Of a stretch of DNA of 42,198 nt, positions 1-7,105 are shown piece by piece (position 1 is the stretch's first letter; each line of letters opens with the position of its first letter). The stretch comes from an uncultured Muribaculaceae bacterium (GTDB lineage: Bacteria; Bacteroidota; Bacteroidia; Bacteroidales; Muribaculaceae), in NCBI GenBank assembly GCA_910584495.1, contig CAJUAR010000018.1, forward strand, positions 1-42,198. The letters run 5' to 3'. Under the pieces are notes generated by a model. It had not been told where the DNA came from. It did no database searches and was given only the letters and a program-made list of their open reading frames with translations. The position numbers and the translations under genes were made by a program.

Positions 1-13
1 GCACGCGTAACAA

Positions 14-2701
14 TTAAATCGGTTCGAGCAAACGGATTGGCTGCGAATTTGAGGCAACATAGAACTTGCGGGTGAGGTTCTGGGGAAGAGTGTAGCCGAT
101 GGTCAGGTTTTTGAGTTTGAGATAAGCGGCATTCTGGAGATAATGCGTGCTTTCGGTAGTGTTCTTTGTGGTGTAGAAATTAGGACGGCAATAGTAGGAG
201 TCGACATTCGGGCCGAGAGGGCTTGTTGTGTCTTCGGGGCGGTAGTAGTCGAGATGTTCGGTGTATACCACTGAGTTCCAGAAATCTACAAAGCCATGGA
301 AGTTCTGGTAGCCGTTGGAAGGCCAATAGTCGCGTTTGCCCACGCCCTGGAAGAACAGACGAATGTCGAAACCTTTGTAGGCGGCATCGAGAGTGATACC
401 AAAGTTATAGCGAGGAGTGTCGTTGCCGATAATCTTCTTGTCGCCATGGTTTTCAAGAGTGTTTTCACCCTGGGTGATAAGTCCGTCGCCATCGATATCC
501 ATATACATCATATCACCGCCGAGCCAGTTGTCGCCACGTTGGTTCTGGCCTTGGTTTGGAACAGAGGGTGCATGGCCGAAATGTTCGGTATAGGCTGCAT
601 CGAGAGCTGCAAGGTGGTCGGCCATCTGCTGGTTGCTGCGGGCAATGTCAGCCTCATAGCCCCATATTTCGCCAAGTGTCTGTCCGGAATAGTATTGCGA
701 GAGTGTCTTGTTTTCGTTGGGATATTTGTCAATAACAACTTTGTGGTCGTAGAGATTGGCTGAGATTCCATAGTAGAAATCGTTGATACGGCTACGCCAA
801 CCGATAGACAGTTCCCAGCCTTTGGAGGTCATAGCTATGTTGTTGGTCATAGGATTGGATGTGCCAAGAACATCGGGAAGCACCTGACCAGGGCCGACCA
901 TATCTTCGGTCTTACGCTGGTAGTAGTCGAAGGTGCCGGTGAGGCGGTTGTTGAACAGGCCAAAGTCGATACCTATGTCCCAGGTGCGGTTCTTTTCCCA
1001 AGTGAGGCTTTCGGAAATAAGGCTTGCCGGTGTTGCGTAGGTGGGACGAACACCATTGGCAATCCAGTTGGAATTGTTGGGATAGAAACCCATCTGCGAA
1101 TAGGTGGGATACCAGTTGTTGGTGTTTTGGTTGGAAAGTTTGCCCCACGAAGCACGGAGTTTAAGAGTGTTTACATAGGGTGTGACTGGTTCCCAGAATT
1201 TTTCGCGTGCAATGTTCCATGCTGCCGAGAACGAAGGGCTCCATGTCCACCGGCGACCGCTGCGGAAACGCGATGTGCCGTCGTAGCGGATGTTTGCCTC
1301 AAATAGATAACGGCCATCGTAGTCGTAGTTGAAACGTCCGAACCAACCGGCAACCGACCAGGAGTTGGTGTTGCCGCCTATGCCCCAGCTGTTACCAATT
1401 GCAAGGTCGAGGTAAGGGATATTGTTGGTGGGATCGCTTCGGTTGGCGTTGAACGCACGCTCGCGGAGATACTCGCTCTGGTAACCGGCCATAAAGGTAA
1501 AATTATTTTTTTCGGCCACTGTCAGGTTGTAGGTGCCGTAGATATTGGGGTTGAAATAGTTCACACGCTTGCTGGTGTCGTAAACCGATGAATATATGCT
1601 GCTTTCCCACCCTGTGGGACCGAAGTTGTTGGGGTTGCAGGCGTAGGCATTTCCGGCGACATCGTAGCCGTTGCACTGCAGGTAGGCAGTGTGGTTGTTG
1701 ACGCTTGTGTTGCGGTAGTTGAAATTGGCGTTCACTGTCAGTCCTTCGATGGGTGTGAGGACGAAGTTGAATTGCTGGTCGGTGAAGTCGGTCCATGTTT
1801 GGTTTCGCCCGCCTTTGGAGAAACATTCAATGTATGATTCGACAACAGGGTTGCCGTTGGGGTCGTGGGTGGGAATATTTGGCCAATAACGCATGACGTT
1901 GTCCCATGTCGATGATTTCAGGGCCGAAGGAGCATCGTAGTTGTTTCGGTTCCAGCGCGTGGTGTACTGGAAGGTGAGCCAGTCCGTAATTTTAAGGTCG
2001 GCTTTGCCGGTGACATTGATTTTCTGCAAGTGGTCGTCGCCATAACGGAGAATGCCGCCGGCAGCAATAATGTTGCCGCTGAAGTAGTATTTGAGGCGCT
2101 CCGAACCACCGGTAACGCTGAGGTTATGTTCCTGGCTGAACGAAGTTTTGCCAAAATGCTCGTCGATCCAGTCGGTGTTGCCGGTGCAAGCCAGCATCTG
2201 GCGCTGCCACATTGCCCATTTGCCGTCGTCGCCGGGTTTCATGGTCGGGAGCGAGGGGTCTTTTTGGCAAGCGAGCATCTCATCGAGAATTTCCTGAGGG
2301 AATTCAATGCTGCCGTTCATGTTCATAGCTGCATCATTATATGCCACGGCCCACGACCAGCTGTCGGCCATTTTGGGAGCGCGTTCCATGCGGGCCCAGC
2401 GGAAATTATTGTTGTAATTTACCTCTATTTTGCCCTCCTTTGCTTTTTTGGTGGTGATGAGAATCACACCTCCGGCAGCGCGGCTACCATAGATAGACGA
2501 AGCTGCGGCATCTTTCAGAATTGAGATATTGTCCACATTGTCGATGCTCACCGAATTGATGTCGCCTTCCATGCCGTCGATAAGCACGAGGGGAACTACC
2601 GACGAGCCTTGGCCGATGGTGCCCACGCCGCGGATGTTGATTGGGCGCGAAGCATTGAGAGCTCCACCCTGGCTCGATGGTCCCACTTCAAGGCCCGGCA
2701 C
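14..2701 (-). pseudogene. SusC/RagA-type TonB-dependent receptor, plug end and beta-barrel (frameshifted, C-terminus lost)
   Basis: This is the larger, 3' part of an outer-membrane TonB-dependent transporter of the SusC/RagA class, which imports glycans or other large nutrients, usually with a SusD lipoprotein. The visible plug contains the typical INIRGVGTI, PLVLIDGMEGD and AAASSIYGSRAAGGVI segments, followed by a long barrel rich in aromatic residues. The open frame continues upstream of the first Met to about 2798, where it should join the N-terminal piece; a one-base shift in a T6/A6 run separates them. Near the window start the text is normal through LTIGYTLPQNLTRKFYV (to about base 56). 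It then becomes an unrelated 13-residue tail and stop, so roughly the last 80 residues expected of the family are missing. No SusD gene is visible because the window ends here. The assignment is firm; whether the gene works is doubtful. Confidence 0.85.
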
Positions 2702-3422
2702 AAGGCCCTGGATGGCATCGGTAAGGGTGTTGACCGGTCGAAGTTCGATTTCGTCGGCACTGACAGTGGAAACAGCTCCCGAGAGGTTGGCCTTTTTTCT
2801 GTGTGCCGAAACCTACCACTACCAGTTCGTTAAGGTCTTGTCCTTGGCTCGTAAGCCGGATATTCAAGGGCTTGCCTTGCCATTTGACAGCCGTGGGCTT
2901 GCAACCTACGTAGGAAACGCGAAGTTCCGAACCTATGGGTACTTCGGCAATTGTGAATTTGCCATCGATGTCGGTTGTCACACCTTTGGTGGTGCCTGCC
3001 ACTGTGACCGGGGCTCCGGGAAGAGGCTCGCCGTTTTCGTCTGTGACAACACCTGTTGCGGCTGCTCCGTTAGTTGCGGTAGCTGTCTTTTTAGCACTGC
3101 GTGCAGCCTTGGTGAGAACGATTTGTTTGTTTTTTACAGTCATTGACACATCGGGAAGAACGTCGGCAAGGATGTCTTCGATGCTTTTGTCTTTGGCATT
3201 GACCGATACTTTTTTGTTGACAGGAATGTCGGTATCGGAATATGCAAAAGAATAGTTGCTTCTCTGCTCAAGTTGTTGGAGCAGCTGCTTAACGGTTATA
3301 TCGTGAGCAGAGATTGTTACGGTAGGCGTCGCAGCCCATGTTGGCGACATAAGTGTGGCAAGTAAGAACATTGCCATGAGCACCTTTAGACGCAACCGTT
3401 TGATAAACATGTGGTTGTTCAT
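2688..3422 (-). pseudogene. SusC/RagA-type receptor, N-terminal piece with STN signalling domain
   Basis: This is the 5' part of the same receptor gene. It has a signal peptide (residues 1-30), then a secretin/TonB short N-terminal (STN) domain at about 35-100, the domain that talks to a FecR anti-sigma factor in the periplasm. A carboxypeptidase-regulatory-like domain follows at about 120-195 (GVVTDENGEPLPGAPV), then the start of the plug (NELVVVGFGTQKK). After the last two Lys codons the frame runs into a nonsense tail. Dropping one A from the A6 run gives KKANLSGAVSTVSADE, which continues directly into the downstream piece. FecR lies 125 bases upstream on the same strand, so the two probably share a transcript. 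The STN domain plus FecR plus sigma factor marks a trans-envelope signalling receptor. Confidence 0.85.
2793..2798 (-). other. Homopolymer frameshift site in the SusC-type gene
   Basis: The plus strand has six T (A6 in the mRNA). Reading CAG AAA AAG GCC with five A joins the two receptor pieces perfectly, so the window carries one extra base. It could be a real mutation, slippage-based switching, or a sequencing or assembly error. Confidence 0.8.
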
Positions 3423-3547
3423 GAAATGATTAGATTTGATTAAAGATTACTAATGGCCGGGTATCGACGCACGAAACGCTCGCCCAGCATTTGGATGTTG
3501 AGTTTGTGGGTGATGTGCTGTGTGTCGTTGGAAAACTGAGAGAAAGC

Positions 3548-4525
3548 TTATTTGCGTGCGGTGAGCGTTACCTCGTGGTCTTCAATAGTGAAGTCGGTTT
3601 TGATAATCCCGGACAGAATGTCGAAAATTTCATCGGCTGTCTCGTTTCTCACGGTGATGGTTACGCGTTTCGATGCAATAGCCGTATCCATGGCAACGTT
3701 CACGTTGAAGCGTCTTTCGAGTGTGCTGACTATGTCGGTCATAAGGGCATTATTGAAGACAAGGCGAGGCTTCATCCATGTGCAATAGTTCTCGGCATTG
3801 ACACTATCCACTGCCATTTGTCCGCTGCCCCTCAAGTAGATGAGCTTGTCTCCCGGCTTGAGGGTTTTCGTCTGTCCTTGTGCATCATCGACTTTCACGG
3901 AACCGGTGCGGAGAACGACATCCTGGGTGTTTTTGTCGGGGTAGTTGCGTGCATCGAAGCTTGTACCGAGAACTTCTATGTTCAGTCCGTCCATAGCTAC
4001 TCGGAAAGGCCGCTGAGGATTCTTCACAACCTCGAAATAGCCTTCGCCATAGAGAGCGACTCGGCGGATATCGCCGTCGAATTCTCCTGTGTATGCCAAC
4101 CGACCTCCGGAATTGAGCCACACTGTCGAGCCGTCGGGCAGGGTGAAAAAGCCAGGAGCTTCAGCCGAAGCACTGAGCACATATTCCTTGTCGGCAGCCT
4201 GGTTTCCAATAAAGAAATGCGAAACCACGAAGCCCAGTACAAAAACCGCTGCAAGGCTGGCAGCTGCTTTGAGCCAATACGGAACGCGATGCGGCTTGTG
4301 TGCAATTGTGATGCTTTTGTCCAGGCGGTTCATTGCTGCAACTATTTCCTCAAGGCTTTCGTCGGGATAATCTTCGTTCCACATATTCTCGAGCACTCGG
4401 GAAACTGCGGCATCGTCGGCATGTTCCAAAAGCCAAATGTCGAACTTTTTGCGCAGGTCGGGGCTTACTTCGGAATTTCTCGCGAAGAAATCTAAAATTT
4501 GCTGCACTTTGTTCTGCTTTTCCAT
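3548..4525 (-). CDS. FecR-family anti-sigma factor
   Basis: This inner-membrane protein is a sigma regulator that senses the STN domain of a TonB-dependent receptor and controls an ECF sigma factor. It has 325 residues from the chosen start MEKQNKVQ; a longer reading from 4594 adds an implausible 23-residue extension. The cytoplasmic N-terminal part (1-80) is helical. A single membrane segment lies at about 86-107 (WLKAAASLAAVFVLGFVV), followed by a periplasmic FecR domain with LPDGSTVWLNSGG at about 127-140 and GEGYFEV near 160. The C-terminal part looks like DUF4974 (VFNNALMTDIVSTLERRF). It lies between the receptor, on the same strand, and the divergent sigma factor, which is the usual partner set, although the divergent arrangement is less common than a single operon. 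A promoter-like sequence at 4631-4661 would give a leader of about 100 bases. Confidence 0.93.
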   Translation of the reverse strand: MEKQNKVQQILDFFARNSEVSPDLRKKFDIWLLEHADDAAVSRVLENMWNEDYPDESLEEIVAAMNRLDKSITIAHKPHRVPYWLKAAASLAAVFVLGFVVSHFFIGNQAADKEYVLSASAEAPGFFTLPDGSTVWLNSGGRLAYTGEFDGDIRRVALYGEGYFEVVKNPQRPFRVAMDGLNIEVLGTSFDARNYPDKNTQDVVLRTGSVKVDDAQGQTKTLKPGDKLIYLRGSGQMAVDSVNAENYCTWMKPRLVFNNALMTDIVSTLERRFNVNVAMDTAIASKRVTITVRNETADEIFDILSGIIKTDFTIEDHEVTLTARK

Positions 4526-4630
4526 TGTGTGCGTTTGGAAACTATCGCGCGATGGTGGAATATGGGTTAATGCTTCTCTCTTTCCGCGATTCACAGCTTG
4601 TGCTTCATGTGATTCGCGGTTTTTGGTTCG

Positions 4631-4661
4631 ACAAAATTACGAATTTTTTTTCCATAGGCAA
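4631..4661 (-). promoter_or_regulatory. Bacteroidetes-type promoter for fecR
   Basis: Read on the minus strand: TTGC, 18 bases, then TAATTTTGT, matching TTG/TTTG-N19-TAnnTTTG. It points at the FecR gene, with an expected start of transcription near 4625. Confidence 0.5.
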
Positions 4662-4742
4662 TAAGGTTTTTAAGTTTTTGAATTACTTTTTAACCTAAAG
4701 ACAAACGAGCTTTCCAAAACTACAGTCTCCTTGAGGAAAAAT

Positions 4743-4758
4743 TTTTGCCATGGCAAAA
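4743..4758. promoter_or_regulatory. 16-bp perfect palindrome between the divergent ECF sigma and FecR genes
   Basis: TTTTGCCATGGCAAAA is fully self-complementary. It lies between the fecR promoter and the sigma-gene promoter, so it could be an operator for a dimeric regulator. No regulator is identified. Confidence 0.4.
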
Positions 4759-4806
4759 TACCATGCCGCAACATTCTTAAAATTATTTTATTTCAAAAAA
4801 TATTTA

Positions 4807-4815
4807 TAACTTTGC
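4807..4815 (+). promoter_or_regulatory. -7 element of the ECF sigma gene promoter
   Basis: TAACTTTGC matches the Bacteroidetes TAnnTTTG element and lies 23 bases before the start codon. The matching upstream element is weak (an AT-rich stretch near 4784). Confidence 0.5.
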
Positions 4816-4837
4816 CCACAAATCGCAAAGACCCGCT

Positions 4838-5431
4838 ATGAACAACCATGAGGATACACAGCTCAATAATCACCTTCTGCGCCTTGCTCAGGACGATAAG
4901 AAGGCCATGAGCTATTTCTATCTCCGATATGCTGCGCGTATACGTGGGTTTGCGACACGGTTGCTGCAAAACGACGACGAAGCTTGCGACACAGTGCAAG
5001 ATGTACTGATAAAACTATGGGAGGAACGACACTCGCTCGATAGCATAAAATCGCTTGATGCATATATCTTCAGAATGACAAAGAATCATGTACTCAACAC
5101 CCTGCGTCGCCGTCAGATTCTTAACTCCTACGTTGCTGCCGAGCAGCGTAATAGCTCTGCTTTTTCGGTCGAACCCGATACGACCGAAGAGCTCTACAAC
5201 CTTATAGACAAAGCAATCAGCGAGATGCCGGAGCCGCGGCGCCGCATTTTCTGCATGAGCCGGTTCGAGCACAAGAAGCATGCCGAAATTGCCGCCTTGC
5301 TCAATCTCACGCCGCGCACGGTACAATATCACATTTCGGCGGCTCTGGACTTCCTGCGGAAATATGCCCTGAGCAGCGACCTTAGCATCTCCATCATCCC
5401 CTTCGTGCTTCTGGTCATTTCAATGTTGTGA
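4838..5431 (+). CDS. ECF-type RNA polymerase sigma factor
   Basis: This 197-residue sigma-70 family factor directs RNA polymerase to target promoters, normally when released by the FecR protein encoded next door. Region 2 is at about 20-90 (YLRYAARIRGFATRLL, then the -10 recognition segment DAYIFRMTKNHVLNTLRRR). Region 4 is at about 125-180, with the helix-turn-helix segment HAEIAALLNLTPRTVQYHI. The C-terminus ends in a hydrophobic tail (SIIPFVLLVISML), as in many Bacteroidetes ECF factors. It is divergent from fecR, with 312 bases between the two start codons. The start is supported by the promoter element 23 bases upstream. The likely target is the adjacent SusC-type receptor operon, by analogy with known ECF/FecR/SusC sets. 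Confidence 0.93.
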   Translation: MNNHEDTQLNNHLLRLAQDDKKAMSYFYLRYAARIRGFATRLLQNDDEACDTVQDVLIKLWEERHSLDSIKSLDAYIFRMTKNHVLNTLRRRQILNSYVAAEQRNSSAFSVEPDTTEELYNLIDKAISEMPEPRRRIFCMSRFEHKKHAEIAALLNLTPRTVQYHISAALDFLRKYALSSDLSISIIPFVLLVISML

Positions 5432-5469
5432 TATTGTCTAACTTAGATAACTATCGATAAGGTGAAGAC

Positions 5470-5592
5470 AAAAGAAAGAGGCCTCGACTCGCGTCGCGGC
5501 CTCTTTGGCGGTAGTGATTCATTACTATTGCATATTCAAGCCACTTGTTGAAAGTGTCCTTTTCTTATTCATTGCTTGACATTTGCCAATTA
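5470..5592 (-). ncRNA. Candidate small RNA
   Basis: No gene occupies this stretch on the minus strand, yet it has a promoter match immediately upstream (5597-5628), and at its end the strong hairpin at 5475-5506 followed by a pyrimidine-rich CTTTTGTCTT stretch. A transcript of about 120 bases would contain a small hairpin around CAAGTGGCTTG and end in the terminator stem. Alternatively, the hairpin only terminates the sigma-factor transcript or the HTH-gene transcript and the promoter match is chance. This is an inference from sequence only. Confidence 0.3.
5475..5506. terminator. Hairpin terminator, probably usable in both directions
   Basis: The arms AAAGAGGCC (5475-5483) and GGCCTCTTT (5498-5506) are perfectly complementary, and an inner CGAC/GTCG stem closes on TCGC. 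It follows the sigma-factor gene by 43 bases. The T-rich flank is better on the minus strand than on the plus strand. Confidence 0.6.
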
Positions 5593-5596
5593 TGAT

Positions 5597-5628
5597 GCAA
5601 AATTACTCAAAACAATGGAAATGTACAA
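5597..5628 (-). promoter_or_regulatory. Bacteroidetes-type promoter with no annotated gene downstream
   Basis: Minus strand: TTGT, exactly 19 bases, then TAATTTTGC. It has the same architecture as the gene promoters in this window, but it points into a non-coding stretch ending in the 5475-5506 hairpin. Confidence 0.4.
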
Positions 5629-5649
5629 TTTTTCAGTGATGCGTAATTG

Positions 5650-5880
5650 TTACACTTCCGTGGCATTGTTTGCTTTTTTTGCGAGTTTTTGCGAAAAATA
5701 GGCAAAATAGTCGACATTCAGGGCCAGGCTCACCCTCATCAGCAGGTCGGTGTCGATGCTGTTGCGCTGAAAAAGTCGGTAAACATTCGAACGGTCGAGG
5801 TCGAGCTTGCGAGCCATCCAGCTCACCGAGCGCTCTTGCCGTTTCATTTCGTCCTTAATAAGCTGTCCTATAGATTCCAT
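5650..5880 (-). CDS. Small XRE-like helix-turn-helix protein
   Basis: This 76-residue protein consists almost entirely of a helix-turn-helix DNA-binding domain of the Cro/CI (XRE) type. The segment SVSWMARKLDLDRSNVYRLF (about 18-37) gives the two recognition helices, followed by a third helix (TDLLMRVSLALNVD). The tail is short and basic (SQKLAKKANN). There is no effector or dimerisation domain, so it is likely a stand-alone regulator or nucleoid-type protein; its targets are unknown. The start codon lies in the downstream copy of a 19-base tandem duplication containing a purine-rich AGAGAGG ribosome-binding-like sequence; the upstream copy has its own ATG in another frame (see the repeat entry). 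No clear promoter was found just upstream. Confidence 0.75.
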   Translation of the reverse strand: MESIGQLIKDEMKRQERSVSWMARKLDLDRSNVYRLFQRNSIDTDLLMRVSLALNVDYFAYFSQKLAKKANNATEV

Positions 5881-5912
5881 CCTCTCTGTTTGTTTTCATC
5901 CTCTCTGTTTGT
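5878..5912 (-). repeat. 19-base tandem duplication of the HTH gene's ribosome-binding site and start codon
   Basis: The 16-base string ACAAACAGAGAGGATG (minus strand) occurs at 5912-5897 and again at 5893-5878, with a period of 19. Each copy carries AGAGAGG and an ATG. The upstream ATG opens a 14-codon reading frame (5855-5899, ending TAT TAA) that overlaps the HTH start out of frame, so it could compete with or couple to translation of the HTH gene. Confidence 0.6.
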
Positions 5913-6245
5913 CAGCCCTTTTAGCTCCTCGGAATAAAGGCCGTTTCACAAAAAGACGTGGGAGCTGTACTCTGCTTATCCTGCTCTTAAGGCCTTCGCT
6001 GCCCATCAACAAGGATAAGCAACTCAGTCGGCCCACGCCCGGTATGATGAAGACCATAAGAGCGGCATAATGAGTGCCGGGCCTATGGTTCATAATACCC
6101 AAGTATGGACGCTTACGTTGCTTGTTCTCCTGTTGATGAAGAAGGTGCGAAGTTCTAAGAGCGGAGATAAACGTGTAAACGTCTCTTATGTCCGACCCAC
6201 CCTCCCTGCTGCAGGCGGAAGACTGAGTCTCTGCAAAATTAGACA
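5913..6245. other. Inverted-repeat-rich intergenic element, possibly a structured RNA or dispersed repeat
   Basis: About 330 bases without a convincing gene but with dense complementarity. CGTGGG (5957-5962) pairs with CCCACG (6032-6037) and encloses TGCTTATCCT (5973-5982) pairing with AGGATAAGCA (6012-6021). CCCGGTA (6038-6044) pairs with TGCCGGG (6075-6081). ACTCAGTC (6022-6029) is complementary to GACTGAGT (6221-6228). TAAGAGCGG is repeated (6057-6065 less the final base context, and 6156-6164), and both copies can pair with GCTCTTA (5983-5989). Several frames on both strands are open, but none looks like a known protein. I do not recognise an Rfam class. The orientation is undetermined. 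Confidence 0.35.
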
Positions 6246-6276
6246 TTTTTATTGGTTTTGCAATGCTCAATAGCAT

Positions 6277-6330
6277 AAAAAAAAGGAAGCCGGCTGTCAT
6301 TTTGGAGACAAACGGCTTCAAACGGCTTCC
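6277..6330 (-). terminator. Intrinsic terminator after glpF
   Basis: On the minus strand, GGAAGCCG (6330-6323) pairs with CGGCTTCC (6292-6285) and is followed immediately by eight T (6284-6277). The loop contains a second copy of GAAGCCGTT. It lies 16 bases past the glpF stop codon. Confidence 0.75.
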
Positions 6331-6345
6331 AAAAGTATCTTTTTT

Positions 6346-7092
6346 TCAGGCTATGGCGCTAATGACGGCCCAGTAGAGCAGGGCGGCGAGTAGGCCGCCG
6401 ATAATAGGTCCGGCAACAGGCACCCAGCTGTAGTCCCAGTGGCTTGTGCCTTTGCCTTTGATTGGCATTAGCCAGTGTGCGATGCGCGGGCCGAGGTCGC
6501 GGGCGGGGTTGATGGCATATCCCGTGGTGCCGCCGAGGGCGAGGCCGATGACAACGACGAGGAGGCCGACCGGAATTGCTCCGATGGAGCCAAGACCCAC
6601 TTCGGCACAGTTGCTTTTGTCGCCAAGGAAGAGGATGACGAGCACCAGCAGGAATGTGCCTATGATTTCGCTAAAAAGGTTGCGGCCTTTGTTTTCTATG
6701 GCGGGGATTGTGGCGAAAACGCCGAGCTTGGCGGTGGCATTATCGGTGGCATCGAAGTGGTCTTTATAGAAAATCCACACTATGAAGGCCCCGAATGCGG
6801 CTCCGAGCACCTGCGCGCAGATGTATGGCACTACCGAAGTCCAGGGGAATTTTCCCACAGCGGCCAGCGACACAGAGACTGCGGGATTGAGGTGGGCTCC
6901 GGTGAAAGGGCCGGCAATCCACACGCCGGCAGTCACGGCCAGGCCCCACGCAAGTGTTACGACAATCCAGCCGGCACCTTCGCCTTTAGACTTTTTGAGA
7001 CTTACACAAGCCACGACACCGCAGCCCAGGAGGATGAGAATAAATGTGCCAATAAACTCGAACACACACTGCATTAATAAGGAAATTTCCAT
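6346..7092 (-). CDS. glpF: Glycerol uptake facilitator (MIP/aquaporin family)
   Basis: This inner-membrane channel passes glycerol into the cell by facilitated diffusion. It has 248 residues and six membrane segments arranged around two half-helix NPA motifs: GAHLNPAVS at about 65-73 and YAINPARDLGPR at about 196-207. The Asp directly after the second NPAR is characteristic of the glycerol-conducting branch rather than water-only aquaporins. The gene begins 13 bases after glpK on the same strand, so the kinase that traps the incoming glycerol and the channel are co-transcribed. A strong terminator follows. Confidence 0.92.
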   Translation of the reverse strand: MEISLLMQCVFEFIGTFILILLGCGVVACVSLKKSKGEGAGWIVVTLAWGLAVTAGVWIAGPFTGAHLNPAVSVSLAAVGKFPWTSVVPYICAQVLGAAFGAFIVWIFYKDHFDATDNATAKLGVFATIPAIENKGRNLFSEIIGTFLLVLVILFLGDKSNCAEVGLGSIGAIPVGLLVVVIGLALGGTTGYAINPARDLGPRIAHWLMPIKGKGTSHWDYSWVPVAGPIIGGLLAALLYWAVISAIA

Positions 7093-7105
7093 GGCAAAAG
7101 TTTGA

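Noticed and set aside
2788..2800. Programmed -1 frameshift at the A6G site of the SusC-type gene
   Set aside because: The phase of the reading frame requires a +1 (or -2) shift to reach the receptor continuation, so the classical -1 A AAA AAG mechanism does not fit.
5896..6321. A 141-codon minus-strand reading frame across the inverted-repeat region
   Set aside because: It does not resemble a known protein, several other frames are open in the same stretch, and its body consists of the two arms of strong stems. A hydrophobic first 20 residues come from the terminator region of glpF. Treated as non-coding.
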